Below, piece by piece: positions 1 through 11,492 of a DNA stretch of 64,000 nt (within the stretch, counting starts at the first letter, position 1; each line of letters begins with the position of its first letter). Origin of the DNA: Coniochaeta sp. PMI_546 (Eukaryota > Ascomycota > Sordariomycetes > Coniochaetales > Coniochaetaceae); the NCBI GenBank assembly GCA_021432605.1, contig MU271156.1:580748-644747 (forward strand). Direction: 5' to 3'. The position numbers and the translations under genes are program-made. Below the pieces are notes generated by a model. The model made no database searches. It was given only the letters and a program-made list of their open reading frames with translations, and was not told the DNA's origin.

Positions 1-21
1 ATGGGGCTAACTTCTGAGCAG

Positions 22-1672
22 AGTGACTTACTGCTCGACCGCTCTGGTCGCATACACGTCTACAGTTACATCGATTGTTTACAAAACGGTGACCTCGACA
101 TGGTTCAGCACAACCAGCGACTGGACGACAGTGACCGAGACCAGGCAGACCGGTGTAGCAACAAACACAAAATGGGTGACAGTAACGACAGTCGTCAAGC
201 GCGACTTCCCGGTTGAAACGGGCTTCGCAGCCATAACTGGAGTTGCGCCAATTCCAGCTCCTACTTCGGGGCCCAGGTATGAAATGATTGGCGACTCTCC
301 AGCGTTGCTGTTTCGCCGGACGCTGGAGAGCTGGGGCATTGTTGGCAAGCGGACGCTGTACACGACAATCACGGTAATAGCTTCGACGACATCTTATCGG
401 TACAGTTATGCGACCTCGTACTACACCTCGTGGATCACGAGCAAGACGGGAGTGTTGTTGACGACCACATCGGTTGTCTTCAATGGCGCGAGCAGCACCA
501 TTACAGTGACTTCAACCAACACCATCACAAGCCAGAGTCCCCCACCAGCGCCGCCAGTGACTGACCCTACTACACAACCGACCACGCAACCAACAACCCA
601 GCCCACTACTCAGCCTACTACGCAGCAAAGCCAAGGTACGTCACCAACCAAGCAGGTCAGCCAGGAACCGCCGCCGACTAGCTCTACAGATACCGGTCCG
701 CCGCCGTCCTCGTCCTCGCAAGCGAACCCAAGCCCAAGTCCATCACTGACAACATCCGCAGATTCCGGCCCGGCGCCGACAACATCACAACTGACCAGCC
801 AGGCCCAGCCCACGGCTTCATCCATCACATCCTCGGAACCGCCCGCTTCCACAACAATGACAATGGCGCCGACATTCGTCGCCAGCGGCACCTCAACCCC
901 AACCCTGATAGCGAAAACCTCCACCAGCAGCGGCGTAGCCTTCGTCTTCTACACCCCAGCAGCCGACCCCAGCCCCGGTCTATCCGCCGGCGCAACAGCA
1001 GGCATCGGCGTCGGCGCCGCAATCGGCGCGATCCTGCTCCTGGGCGGACTGGGCTTCCTCATCTGGCGCTGGCGCAAGAAGCGCAACGACGACGACTTCT
1101 CCAGGGCAGGAGGGACCACAACCCCCGCCACGACGGCGCGCGACTCGGACTTCTATCCCGGCGGGATGTCGCGCACGCCCGTCTCGTACGCCGGGTTCGA
1201 GGACAAAGTCGTCTCGCCGCACGCGAGCATGGCCGGCTCGCCACCCGTGGTCACCGCGTACCCTGTCGCTCCTCCCCCAGCGCACGTGAATGAGGCACCT
1301 GCGCCTGGCGGCCCGCCGGCGGGGTATTATGCTCCCGCCGGGGTGGCGTCGCAGGCCCCCAGGAGACACCAGTCCTGGACGTCGAGCTCGGGGTACGGTA
1401 CGGCCGTTGGACCGGGTTCGCCTGTCTATGAGGGGGGTGGGTATCCGATCCACGAGACTGAGGGGTATGCGGTCCACGAGGCTGGTGAAGGGGGTGGGAG
1501 GCAGCACTACAGCCATTTCAGCGAGGAGTTGCCTGCTGAGCCCGGGTACGGGTATGGACATGATGATCACGAAGGGCAGGGGCAGCAGTATGATGCGGCG
1601 AGGAGACATTTGAGCGGTGAGATGCCAGGGAATGATGGACCCGGTGCGTGGCGGCCGCCGTATCGGGGATGA
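22..1672 (+). CDS. Mucin-like single-pass membrane protein, 5' end outside window
   Basis: The reading frame has a stop at bases 8-10, but GCTAAC (6-11) followed by CAG (19-21) looks like a branch point and 3' splice site. I therefore read the coding part as an exon starting at base 22 of a gene that begins left of the window. The visible part is about 549 residues. The outer half is rich in Thr, Ser and Pro and holds a TTQP tandem repeat (about 565-625), as in O-glycosylated wall sensors. A glycine/alanine-rich transmembrane helix follows (about 975-1070) with a WRWRKKR stop-transfer signal. The cytoplasmic tail is rich in Pro, Gly, Tyr and His. The layout resembles Wsc/Mid2-like or SKG6-type membrane proteins, but I see no WSC domain. 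A role as wall sensor is inference. Confidence 0.7.
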
Positions 1673-2476
1673 GAGATGGATTGATGCTACTTGGTTCTGG
1701 GTTTGACTGCTTGCGGCGTTTGGCAAGGATATCTGGATACTGGTACGACTTTGGGTACCACATATTTGGGAGGATGCCACGGTTTTGTGAGAGGTCTAAA
1801 GGCGTTGCCATTTTCTAATCCTTAATTATAGAATTTGTGGCCAGGGGGCTGATCATGCTGGATTGTTCGGCGCCGCCTACTCTTTGAGTGATGTTCGATG
1901 AACATTCATCGACACAGACTTGCTACTGAAAGCAATCATCAGGATGCAATGTAACTTAATTGCGTGCATCGGACATATGTACGAGCATTGGAATCTGACT
2001 CCTGACAATACCGAAGATGGGCCATCCACAGAACCTCCGCCAAGCATTCAAATACCAAGGCAGCAGGTCAGAATGGAGGGGATTCAGTTAACTGATCTAG
2101 AGAATGGGTGGTCCTAATGTTTGGCCTGAAGATGGCTTTACAGGGAAATCACTCTTCAAGACACTGGGACGAACTGCCAATGTATGAGCTAATTACCAAC
2201 GTACGTGCTATAGCGTGGATGAGTAGATAGGACGGAGACAGTACCCGGTGGTTCCTTGGGACGGCAATAGCACCAAAGCGTTGTCCTCGTAGATGTCTAG
2301 AAGAAAGAGTGTAATTAATCCTGACAACCTATGTAGCTACTGACGGGGTCTAGCTACCAATTTGACCCTGTCAAATATAGACGTTTCACACCCATTTCGA
2401 TATCTCTCAAAGCTCACTCCCCAATGCAGCTGCGTCAAACACAGAGTCAAGGATGCAACTGCCGCTGACTTGACTC
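1673..2476. other. Intergenic, convergent 3' ends
   Basis: This stretch lies between the 3' ends of the mucin-like gene and the small secreted protein gene. It holds only short open frames without family resemblance. I see no RNA gene or repeat; it is presumably 3' UTRs and spacer. Confidence 0.6.
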
Positions 2477-2989
2477 TTAAACGCAGATGTTATCTCCCGA
2501 GCGACCTTTGCCGACAATCTCGACGCTACCGGGCCACTTGAAGTAGCTCGCCTCGTAGCGGCGGCAGGTGCCGTCCATCTGCCCCAGGGCGTAGTTGACG
2601 TCGTTGATATCGAGGTTACCGCTGCTCCACGGTGCGTCGATACAGTAGTACGCAATCATTCCCTCGTTGGTCGAAACAACAAATGTGTTGTGGTCACCGC
2701 TCGTCAGTGTGTGGCCGTTGCCTGCCCAGTTCTTCAAGGCCTGCACAGAGGCGTCGACGCCGCTCTCGTCGAGCTGGTACCCGAAGCAGCCTATGTCACG
2801 CTTCGCCACGGCCCTCTTCTGGACCGCCGGCTCGACGAGGAAGGATTCGCTGTCCGAAGCGCCGGCGGCCTTGATGGACAGTGTTCCGTTGGCGAGGGTG
2901 GTGCCCTCCCAAATGCCGTCGGGAAGATGTATGGCTATAGCGAGGCCAATAGCGGAGGCGAGGAGGAAAATAGCTGAGGGCAGGCGCAT
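2477..2989 (-). CDS. Small secreted four-cysteine protein (candidate effector)
   Basis: This is a single-exon ORF of 170 residues. Residues 1-20 form a clear signal peptide (a long Ala/Ile/Leu core). Two Lys-Arg pairs at 58-59 and 63-64 are typical Kex2 processing sites and would release a mature domain of about 106 residues. That domain has four cysteines (in GCFGYQ, YYCID, GTCRRY and the C-terminal NICV), compatible with two disulfides. The family is not one I can name; the cysteine spacing does not clearly match the Hce2/Ecp2 fold. Size, secretion, Kex2 sites and even cysteine number fit fungal effectors or small extracellular proteins, which is inference. A TATA-like box lies about 160 bp upstream. 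Confidence 0.75.
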   Translation of the reverse strand: MRLPSAIFLLASAIGLAIAIHLPDGIWEGTTLANGTLSIKAAGASDSESFLVEPAVQKRAVAKRDIGCFGYQLDESGVDASVQALKNWAGNGHTLTSGDHNTFVVSTNEGMIAYYCIDAPWSSGNLDINDVNYALGQMDGTCRRYEASYFKWPGSVEIVGKGRSGDNICV

Positions 2990-5375
2990 GGTGATGAGTT
3001 TTGTGCGAGCGAGGAGAGAAGTGTCGTCTGAGAAGACAGTAGCGCTGCAAGTGTGCTTTGAAAGCTCTTGTTAGAGGGCGATGAGGGCTGATGTTGTTGC
3101 CTGTCAAGACCATCTGGAATCGTCGAGGAGGCCCAACACGCCTGCTTTTTATACTTCTTTACGTCCAAGCAGATCCAGGTATCGAGAGTTCGAGTACAAA
3201 CAAGTTCCCGGTCAGACCTCCATAGTGTATATCATCCATGAACACGAGTTCCATGCATTACGACAGTGCTACTCCAACGCATAAGCAGAGTTGCATTCAT
3301 GCATCGCAATAAACCGACATAAGCAGCTACGCCGCAATATATGGTAAATACGAATTACGACCGACACACATGTTTGACGTAAGTAGCGGCGAACAGTTTT
3401 GTTGTACTATTTCTTCGATTTCTAGGGGTAAGCATTCGCAGGAGTAGACTACCCAGTCCAGAATAATGCTCGTCGGTAACGTGTACGCCGTGATCCGTGT
3501 CACCGGACTGGCATCTACACTAGGCTTACCTTATTACTTACATAGTTGCAATGGCGGCTCAATAATGTCGGCCTTTCCAGCAAGCCTATGTGTTGGGCGA
3601 GATGGCGGCACAGTCACGGTTGCACACGGACCTCATCTTCGTGAAAGGGCCTTCCAGAAGAACCCCTTGCGTCTATTCCGCTGTGACACACATCGACATG
3701 TGTTCGACCTTGCAAGGTCGCCTCAGCTAGCTCTCTCAAGTCATACCAGTAAAGACACGGTAATTTGCCGCTATACAATTGGGAACTTGTCAGGATGCTT
3801 TTGCAGAGCTCTTTCCAATAGAACTTTTAGGAGGTACAACCATCTCGAAGTAAAACCCGCCAAGCCTCGACACGATATGAAGAATTCGGTCTAGGTTAGG
3901 CATGCATGGTCGCGATAGTGTAGCACTATCGCTCTTCACGCTGTCATTGCTAGTACGTAAGGCGGACCATTGAGACACTCCAGAAAAAAATCCTATTCTG
4001 CATCGCCGCATATGTATGTGGTGTGTGCCACTTAGGTTCACGGCACAGCTCAGTTGAAGTAAAGTCGATATAACGAAGATTCGTGCGGGGTGATCTGTCT
4101 TTCATTAGCGGACCGTACAATACACCTGTGGTGTAACAACGGCTTATGAGGCCCTGAGAAGGGAGGTAGTACAGATCCCGTGCTGTGCCTCCAGGGCGCG
4201 TTCTTGCTTCATCAACATATATTCTCACCTGCCCAATATCGTTTGATATTTCGATCAAGGCAATGTCAGAAGATTCGGTTTCCGCGGGCAGATGATGCGT
4301 CCCGCTGCAGAGTCTGTCGCTACTAAGGCCGGCGTCTGGCGGCAAGGATGTCAAAGCTGTAGCATCGCAGGGTGCTAGGTCGTGCCATGCTCACGCCTAG
4401 ACTTTCTGCCGTCCGAACATATGGCACTTGCAATGAGCATGACCCAAAGATTCCTTCTCCATCTACCTGGGCCGCAGCGCGTGTTCAGTAATATCTTAAG
4501 CAGATACTTCCAATTGCTACCTGCATAGCTGACTCCACAGGTATCAGACGCACGTCCTGTTTCCCGCATAGTAGATTACACATTCAGAGTGACTTGTGAC
4601 TGATCAGTGTTGCATACTGCGCGTGGACGTGGTATCAATGTCATGTCCGGGATATAGGAGCTCTCAGTCTTCGGCTTATTAGTTCGTCGTCCTACTCGAT
4701 CACGACTGACTAAAGATCAAATTGCAGCACATGACAGGCCAGTTACACTAAGCTTGGACCCCTTGCTCATTATCAGAGTATCATTTGGAAAGCTGTGGCA
4801 TGAGGCAACGACCCAGGCTCTTTCATGAGTTCTCGTGATGATACGTTTCCATCCCGTTAGATCCGGCGCAGCGGCAATGGAGTTCTAGCCAGTTTGGTCT
4901 ATGCCTCCTTCAGTACGCAGCGGATTACAGTAGCGAAAAATCTTCTGTGTCATACATATGCAGACACTTGATTCTAGCGGAGACCGTCCTGTGTCCGATC
5001 CCTTGAGATACGACAGCAAAGACCCAACAGAGTGTCTGTGGGTCGGTCCATGAACAAGCCGAGTTGATGAGCTGGACGACGGACTATTCTCCCTCACAAC
5101 AAAGAAAATCCGAGGCATCTGTACGGGGGCAAGATATCATACTGTACCTTGCACCAAGTTGTTGCGCTATCTTGTTGAGGCTATTAATCTGTCTACACCG
5201 CCTTCTATCTAAATGACGGACTTAAGCAATGCTCTTCGCAGGGAATGATTTTGGTTTGTTGTCTAATTGAAGAAGATTGTGGCGTCGAAACGTCGAACAC
5301 AAAATACAATGAATGATATCTTGTCATTTGGACTCCTAACAGCTTATACGTAATTTACAGGTAGAGACGAAACTC
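2990..5375. other. 2.4 kb intergenic stretch
   Basis: Apart from the promoter of the small secreted protein gene, I find no gene here. Open frames (for example 3466-3894 plus and 3950-4354 minus) have no recognisable motif, signal peptide or coding-like composition. No RNA gene or clear repeat was seen. Confidence 0.5.
3146..3153 (-). promoter_or_regulatory. TATA-like box of the small secreted protein gene
   Basis: On the minus strand this reads TATAAAAA, 157-164 bp upstream of the start codon at 2989. It is the best core-promoter candidate for that gene. Confidence 0.45.
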
Positions 5376-6326
5376 TCAAGCCCCATCGACCTTTCGCACT
5401 GCATCCGCAACCAATCTCTCCAGTGACTTTCTTTGGGCAACAAGATACCCATCTCCGTCAAACAGTAGACCGTTCTTGAGGTCTCCTGCTCCCTTTCCGC
5501 CAAATGCTGCGACCAAAATGGTGATCATGACAGCCTGCACCAAATTTCCAGCCTTCAGAGCCCCGTCGCGCGTGGCCAGCAGCTCTTCCGATGTGACCGC
5601 GACTGTCTCGAACTTGTGGCCTGTGACCTTTTCGTAGGCCCGAACGACCTCATTCATAGTCGTACGGACCTCGGCGATCGGTATACGCCTGTTCCTAGTC
5701 TTTTCCTCGTCCATCTTGAGTGCGGCAACGATGCACTCGCCGATAAAGGGCGCCGAGCAACCTGTAAAGAAGTGGTTGCCTCCGTCAATCGTCGTAACTT
5801 TTCTGCCCTTGGGATCGAAAATCCCGAAGGCGCCCTCGAGCCACTGATCAATGAAGGCGGAGGACATGAGCGTGGTGAAGCTTGTTGGACCGCCCTGTTC
5901 CGCGAGGTCTGCAAACTTGCGCGCTCCCAGAACCGGGGTGATAATTCCATCGGGCCACGATCCTCCGGTGAACAGCGACACGGCGGCAGGGTGTAGTACG
6001 TCCAGGGTGTATTCGGACGTGAAAATACGCCGTACACCGGCCTCCAGTGCCGCCTTCAGCAAGCTCTGGTCGACGAACTGGGAAGCCTGGCTAGAGACGA
6101 GGGAGAGGATGGCGTCGGCGCCGGTCACGGCGCGCACGAGAGAAGCGTGGTCGTTGTAGTCTACTCGTACGAGCTTTGCGCCTGGCAGAGATGGGCTCTT
6201 GCCGCTGTCAGACCGAGTCAAGATAGTAACGTCGAACCTGGGCTCGGTCGAGCTGAGAATAACCGGTAAAACCTGGTCGGCCAGGCGGCCGGAGCTGCCA
6301 GCGACGACAATCTTGGAGAAAGGCAT
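5376..6326 (-). CDS. NmrA-like / isoflavone reductase-type NAD(P)-binding protein
   Basis: This single-exon gene encodes 316 residues, the usual length for NmrA-like atypical short-chain dehydrogenases. The N-terminus carries the dinucleotide-binding glycine motif VAGSSGRLA (residues 7-15) after a beta-strand. A TILTRSDSGKS segment follows strand 2, where NADP specificity is usually set. The motif around FTSEYTLD (about 103-110) matches the NmrA/PCBER family region after strand 4. There is no YxxxK catalytic pair as in classical dehydrogenases. Members are either oxidoreductases acting on phenolic compounds or redox sensors such as NmrA itself. The substrate cannot be told from sequence. It stands alone, next to the 3' end of the AA9 gene. 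Confidence 0.85.
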   Translation of the reverse strand: MPFSKIVVAGSSGRLADQVLPVILSSTEPRFDVTILTRSDSGKSPSLPGAKLVRVDYNDHASLVRAVTGADAILSLVSSQASQFVDQSLLKAALEAGVRRIFTSEYTLDVLHPAAVSLFTGGSWPDGIITPVLGARKFADLAEQGGPTSFTTLMSSAFIDQWLEGAFGIFDPKGRKVTTIDGGNHFFTGCSAPFIGECIVAALKMDEEKTRNRRIPIAEVRTTMNEVVRAYEKVTGHKFETVAVTSEELLATRDGALKAGNLVQAVMITILVAAFGGKGAGDLKNGLLFDGDGYLVAQRKSLERLVADAVRKVDGA

Positions 6327-7023
6327 TATTGTACCTAACGGAACTCAAAGTGAACAATGCTTGAATACTTGGTATAAGCTACTTCTGTTCTTCAATTATT
6401 CGAGATTCGGTCATCATGTGGTCGTGGAAGCTTTGCCAAAGATATCAGTAAGCCCAGACTTGTCAATGTCAACCCCCGCCTGAATCCGCTTTATAATCAA
6501 GCACCTGCAAGGTGATTTATAATCACATCTTTGTCTCACAGTGGTTGTCTTCCATTGATTCCGTACGCTTCTGTCGCAAGTTATGTCGTTAGTGTTGATC
6601 GATTTCTGTCGAGTCTGATATTCTACTTAATGCCAAGAATAAACCGAGACGTCGCGTGTCTCCAAACTTATGTTACGGCACACCTAGTTCGCGAAACACA
6701 CACGGACTCAGGGTAGTCTAGTGCCGAATCGTATGATGCAGCGTTTATGTATTGTACATTGTGTTCCTTTCTACGCGTAGTGTGTGGTGAGTGAGTTGAG
6801 TCTCGGACCGCCACTGTCGACGTTCTATCCCAGCACAGCGAGCGCGCAGGGCACGCTTTGATCAACAACTCGCACCAGTCCGATACGAAATTGTTGGGGA
6901 AATGAGTACAACGACAGTGTAGGGAACTACAATATATATCGAGGCCGCAGGATTTCCGGAACACTTTCCCTTAACCAGCTAAAGTCTAAACTAATACCAG
7001 ACATGAGGTCGGCCAAGGAAGGG
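6327..7023. other. Intergenic between NmrA-like gene and AA9 gene
   Basis: About 700 bp holding the promoter of the NmrA-like gene (minus strand) and the 3' UTR of the AA9 gene. No other gene or repeat is visible. Confidence 0.5.
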
Positions 7024-7869
7024 TCAAACCCCTGAATTCCACACCGGCGGACCAGGAGGTGTATAGCTGGTCGGTACGGGATAGTTGGCGAAGAGCAGAC
7101 CCGGATCATTGGATCTGTACAATCCAGGAATTGACACATAGGAGGTAGGGCTGCTGTTCCCACCATCAGTGACCTTAACCTGGGCGCATGCAAGGTAGAA
7201 TTGAGCTCCGCCGGGCGACTGCGCCTGATGCAGAGCTATGCTCTCGACTCGGACGAGGTAGTTCCCGCTTGCTAGGTCTTTCGGTACAGTGAAGCTGGCA
7301 TTCTTCTTGACTAAAGAAGGTGTTACTGTATTAGATACGTGATCTCTTCACGTTCAAGGGTGGATAGGGCCAAACCACTCACGATATGTAGGCCAAGAAA
7401 GCGCCTTGGCACCTGGTGTGCTCTCTGCACCAATGCTAGCGACTTTGAACCAAACATTTCCTGTCGCCTCCCATGTATTGATGTCTTTGCCGTCGGGCAC
7501 CTTGGCCATGTAGAACTGAACCGGCCCTGGATGGGTTATGCCCTGGTCTGCAACGAATCCGAGCGTGCCGCCAGCTGCGATAGTCGCTGTTCCGGTTCCG
7601 GCCTTCATCTGGAAGCAGCGCAAGTCAACACTGTTGATGTCGGTTACTCCATGGTCATCCTGGTAATTCTTCGTTTGGCGGATCGACGTCCACTCTTTGG
7701 CTTCGGTCTCGCCGTTTATGATGAGTTTCGAAAATCGGTCTGGTATTTTGATCAGTCAATTGTCCTCGTCCCTGCTTTCATAATGCAGAGAGACTGTGAT
7801 TCCCGCAGTTAACTTACAGTGAGCCTGAACACCAGCTGCCATCAGCAGCAGAGAAAAAGATCCCTTCAT
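7024..7869 (-). CDS. AA9 lytic polysaccharide monooxygenase (secreted)
   Basis: Three exons, read 7869-7818, 7739-7383 and 7310-7024, splice into a 231-residue protein. The signal peptide (residues 1-16) ends so that His17 becomes the mature N-terminus, the copper histidine-brace ligand that defines AA9. The second brace histidine is His87 in ITHPGP, and the axial tyrosine is Tyr175 in QFY. The secondary-sphere His164 and Gln173 are also present. AA9 enzymes oxidatively cleave cellulose or xyloglucan outside the cell using H2O2 or O2. No CBM1 cellulose-binding module follows; the protein ends soon after the catalytic domain. The first intron falls right after the His17 codon. Confidence 0.93.
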
Positions 7870-7969
7870 ATTCGGCGCGCTTGTTATCCTGGCCTGCGCA
7901 ACGAGGGAATACTTCAGCACCGCCTGACAGAAGACATATCTCAACCACATTGAGAGTACTAATAGACGC

Positions 7970-7977
7970 TTTAAATA
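7970..7977 (-). promoter_or_regulatory. TATA-like box of the AA9 gene
   Basis: The minus strand reads TATTTAAA about 100 bp upstream of the AA9 start codon. It is a plausible core promoter element. Confidence 0.4.
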
Positions 7978-8908
7978 CAGCCAGATGCCTTCCCCGGATC
8001 AAAATACTTTGACGTCGGTTTTAAGTTGTCAGCAAACTACCGGTATACTCGCTGCCAAACAGGCTAAACAACGCAAATTGTCGGCACATGCGCGTCAATT
8101 GATCTCGCCAATGATCGCGTACAAAGCTACCGGGCTAAAGGGTCTTCCATAGAGCTAAGATGCTGAGACATCTAGTGTGTGCAGTGGCTAACAATGACGG
8201 TAGGGCGTCGAAACGCGGTGTATAGCCCCGCCACGTCTTCCAGTCCAATGCATCTCTGCCACATTGAGGTTCGGAGAGCGTCTGTCTGAGAAGATGTGAT
8301 CCATCACGAGTGATGCAGCGCAACTGTCACAGCAGGAACCGACATGTCCCGTTGGACCTCCAATAGGACAATCGTCTTGTTCGAATCAACCCACACAGTC
8401 GGGTTTGAAGAATTCATATCCCGCCCCCATGCCTAGATTCATGTGATAATATCCAGGAAGAACAGATGATTGCCAGGTGATGAATGTGTGTCCAAAAATA
8501 ATCATGATGGAATAAGTACAATTAGACTTGGTTCCAAGAGATCGATCCTATACAAGCCGGGACTCGGACCTTCCCGTCTGGCCCTAGACCAGTGCCGGGC
8601 CAAAAAGCGGGGACACCCTTGCCGGGCGGCTCCCCGATTCGGAAGGTGTCGTCGCCAACCTGGTTCGGCAGGAGCACGAAGTTCGGTTCACGGTCCTTCG
8701 TCGACTCTCGACTAGGTATCTACAAGATTTCACCTCCGGGCTCTCCAATCACAAAGGATGGATTGCTTGCCACCCAAACATGTCCGCCGCGACAAAAACT
8801 GCGCTAGCAACTCGCATAACGAGCGATAACTCTGATATCGCCATGGCCCAGCGATGGCAGCGCACTCGGAGATTGGCTGCTGTCGATCTAGGATCCCACC
8901 TCACGGTA

Positions 8909-8934
8909 ACCTTCCAATGACAACCTTGGAAGGT
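8909..8934. promoter_or_regulatory. Perfect 9-bp inverted repeat upstream of the peptidase gene
   Basis: ACCTTCCAA and TTGGAAGGT are exact reverse complements separated by 8 bp. The site is about 85 bp upstream of the TATA box and about 200 bp upstream of the start codon of the S28 peptidase gene. The layout suits a dimeric transcription factor; the factor is unknown. Confidence 0.4.
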
Positions 8935-9019
8935 GTCGCAGTCCCTTACCGCTGCTAGGCAAGCAACGAAGTAACATGAGCTCCGACTCCGCGGTCAAGG
9001 CGATGGACTGCGCTCCGGC

Positions 9020-9026
9020 TATAAAA
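9020..9026 (+). promoter_or_regulatory. TATA box of the S28 peptidase gene
   Basis: TATAAAA lies 110 bp upstream of the ATG at 9136, in good position for a fungal core promoter. Confidence 0.6.
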
Positions 9027-9135
9027 GGCGCCGATGCGTAAGGCGCGCCACCCGGTGTAGAGGTCGTCCTTGTCCTTTTGCACGCTAGATTGGATACTTT
9101 TCTCCAGGCAGTGGTTGGTTAGACTTCACGGAGCC

Positions 9136-10858
9136 ATGAAGTCCCTTTCCTTTGCCGCAGGATTGCTGCTCGCTGGACAGGCGACCGCCACCGTACTCGG
9201 AAGTCTGCATCAGTTGGTGCCGCCGCCTCTGGACGACGACCGAGATGGAATCAGCAAGAGGGCTGTCGGGACCGGTGTGTTCCAGCAACTCATCGATCAT
9301 TCTAACCCGAGCCTGGGCACTTTCAACCAGCGGTTCTGGTACAGCACCGAATTTTACGCAGGGCCAGGTTCACCTGTCGTCTTCTTCACCCCCGGTGAGG
9401 TAGCTGCTGACCGCTACACCGGCTACCTGACGAACCGCACCGTCACCGGGCTGTTCGCGCAGGCAATTCAGGGCGCAGTGGTGATAATGGAGCACCGCTA
9501 CTGGGGCACCAGCTCGCCATACGACACCCTCACGACCAAGAATCTGCAATACTTGACGCTCAAGAACTCGATTCTCGACACAACCAACTTTGCTAACAAT
9601 GTGAAGCTGCCCTTCGACAGCAACGGCACCAGCAATGCCTCCAAGGCACCGTGGGTTTTCTCTGGCGGTTCCTACAGCGGAGCGCTCTCCGCGTGGACCC
9701 AGGCCAAGGCCCCTGGCACTTTCTGGGCCTACCACGCCTCCAGCGCCGTCGTCGAGGCGATCGACGACTTCTGGCAGTACTTTGCGCCTGTGCAGCAGGG
9801 AATGCCCAAGAACTGCAGTTCCGACGTGCAAAAGGTCGTCGACTACGTCGACGTTGTCCTGAGGTTGGGCACGCCGAAGGCCAAGCAGGCGTTGAAGGAG
9901 AAGTTCGGGCTGGGAGACATCGTCCATGACGACGACTTCGCTGCCGCGCTGGAGAATGGGCCGTGGCAGTGGCAGAGCCACGACTTCCGAAGCGGCTACT
10001 CGGGATTCTTCCAGTTTTGCGACTACGTCGAGAATGTTTGGCCCGGTAGCAATGCGTCTGCCCCGGGTGCCGGCGGTGTTGGCCTCCAGAAAGCACTGGA
10101 TGGCTATGCGAAGTGGACAAGCGAGATCATGCTGCCCGGCTGTACGTTTCTCTTTCGGTGTCTATGATCTCTTGAAGCTACACCTTGGACAAGACTGACC
10201 ATGAGTTCACAGACTGCGCCGGTTATGGCTACTCTGAGTGGTCGGATCCACTCGATCAGGGCTGCTTCGATACTTACAATTTCTCGAGCCCTTTGTTCCG
10301 TGATCAAACCTTGGACAATGCCATCGACCGACAATGGAACTGGTTTTTGTGCAACGAGCCGTAAGTGTTCCGAGTCTAGGTTGACGTGTAGGCATCAAAT
10401 CACTAACGATACCCAGCTTCAACTACTGGCAAAACGGCGCACTGCTCTTGGTGCCCAGCATTGTGTCTCGCCTGGTCAACTCGCAGTACTGGGAGCGCCA
10501 ATGCGCGCTTTTCTTCCCGCCCGAGGGCGGCTACACCTACGGCGAAGCTAAGGGCAAGGACGTCCAAAACGTCAACGCTTACACTGGAGGATGGTACCAT
10601 ACCAACACCGAGAGACTTATCTGGATTAACGGCCAATGGGATCCTTGGAAGGATGCCACGGTCAGCTCCGACTTCAGACCCGGCGGCCCGCTTCAGAGCA
10701 CGGCGAAGGCACCTGTTCAGGTCATCCCTGGGGGCATCCACTGCAGCGACATGATCGCGGGGAATGGTGTGGTCAATGCTGGTGTACAAAAGGTGATCGA
10801 CACCGAAGTGGCTGTCATCAAGGGATGGGTTGCAGACTTCTACAAGAAGAAGCCATGA
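9136..10858 (+). CDS. Secreted serine peptidase of family S28
   Basis: Three exons (9136-10141, 10213-10360, 10417-10858) give 531 residues. I chose the ATG at 9136 because it opens a clean signal peptide (about 19 residues); the frame extends upstream without a convincing start. A Lys-Arg pair before the mature domain suggests a propeptide. The catalytic triad of the S28 prolyl-carboxypeptidase/dipeptidyl-peptidase II family is visible: Ser179 in GGSYSG, Asp460 in NGQWDPW and His493 in GGIHCSD. Family members cleave after proline in the lysosome/vacuole or, in fungi, outside the cell at acid pH. Several N-x-S/T sites fit a secreted glycoprotein. It is divergent from the AA9 gene. Confidence 0.92.
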
Positions 10859-11492
10859 TGTTACACGGTAACAAATAGAGCACAAAAGGCATCACGCAAT
10901 CTAATGTGGTCCTAATTTCATTCATGACGAGAATCGTCTACCGCTGACATCACGCGCTGCCTTTATGCCCCGTTGAAATAAGCTTTACTGATGCACCTCG
11001 CCCAAGGCTACACGCAAAAAGATCTTCGCCAAAAGCCGCATGACGGAGTGTCAGGCCATCTGATCTCGCATGAGCCCGCGATCTCAGCGGACCCATGTCT
11101 ATGGGTGAGATCTATATCCTGGATTGGACCCTGATCACTCTAGCCAAGCCTGAGTTTCAACATTCTCGGGCTCACTGTCTCCACATTCCCCGGACTTGCT
11201 GCCCGGTCAATCCTTGCCCCTGCGTCTGTGTTATCAGCATGTTGTGGCTCCTATAACTGCGGCTTGTGACTGACAGGAAGTTGGAATATTTCACGGTCTT
11301 GAGGTTGTCTACGCCTTTCCTCGACGCGGAGACGCATACATGGTGGCTTCGACTTTATAGGTTACCACAGCAAAATGTTATCCAGCACACTCTGTCGACT
11401 CAGCTCATTAGCCATGGCTCATGCTATTTTCGAGACAACATCGTATAGCCACAAAGTCTCCGCTGACAATTTCTGCTTTCTAAGCGAGTCAG
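10859..11492. other. Intergenic, probably including the first exon of the CFEM receptor
   Basis: This holds the 3' UTR of the peptidase gene and the promoter and 5' part of the following gene. A first coding exon of the CFEM receptor probably lies in the last 150 bp, but I could not fix it. Confidence 0.4.

Larger units (their letters stand above)
7870..9135. other. Divergent intergenic region, AA9 and S28 peptidase promoters
   Basis: This 1.3 kb holds the promoters of two divergent genes for secreted enzymes. It contains the inverted repeat at 8909-8934 and the TATA box at 9020 listed separately. No further gene is supported. Confidence 0.6.

Noticed and set aside
980-1780. 266-codon minus-strand frame over the mucin-like gene
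   Set aside because: Antisense shadow of a low-complexity region; no motif.
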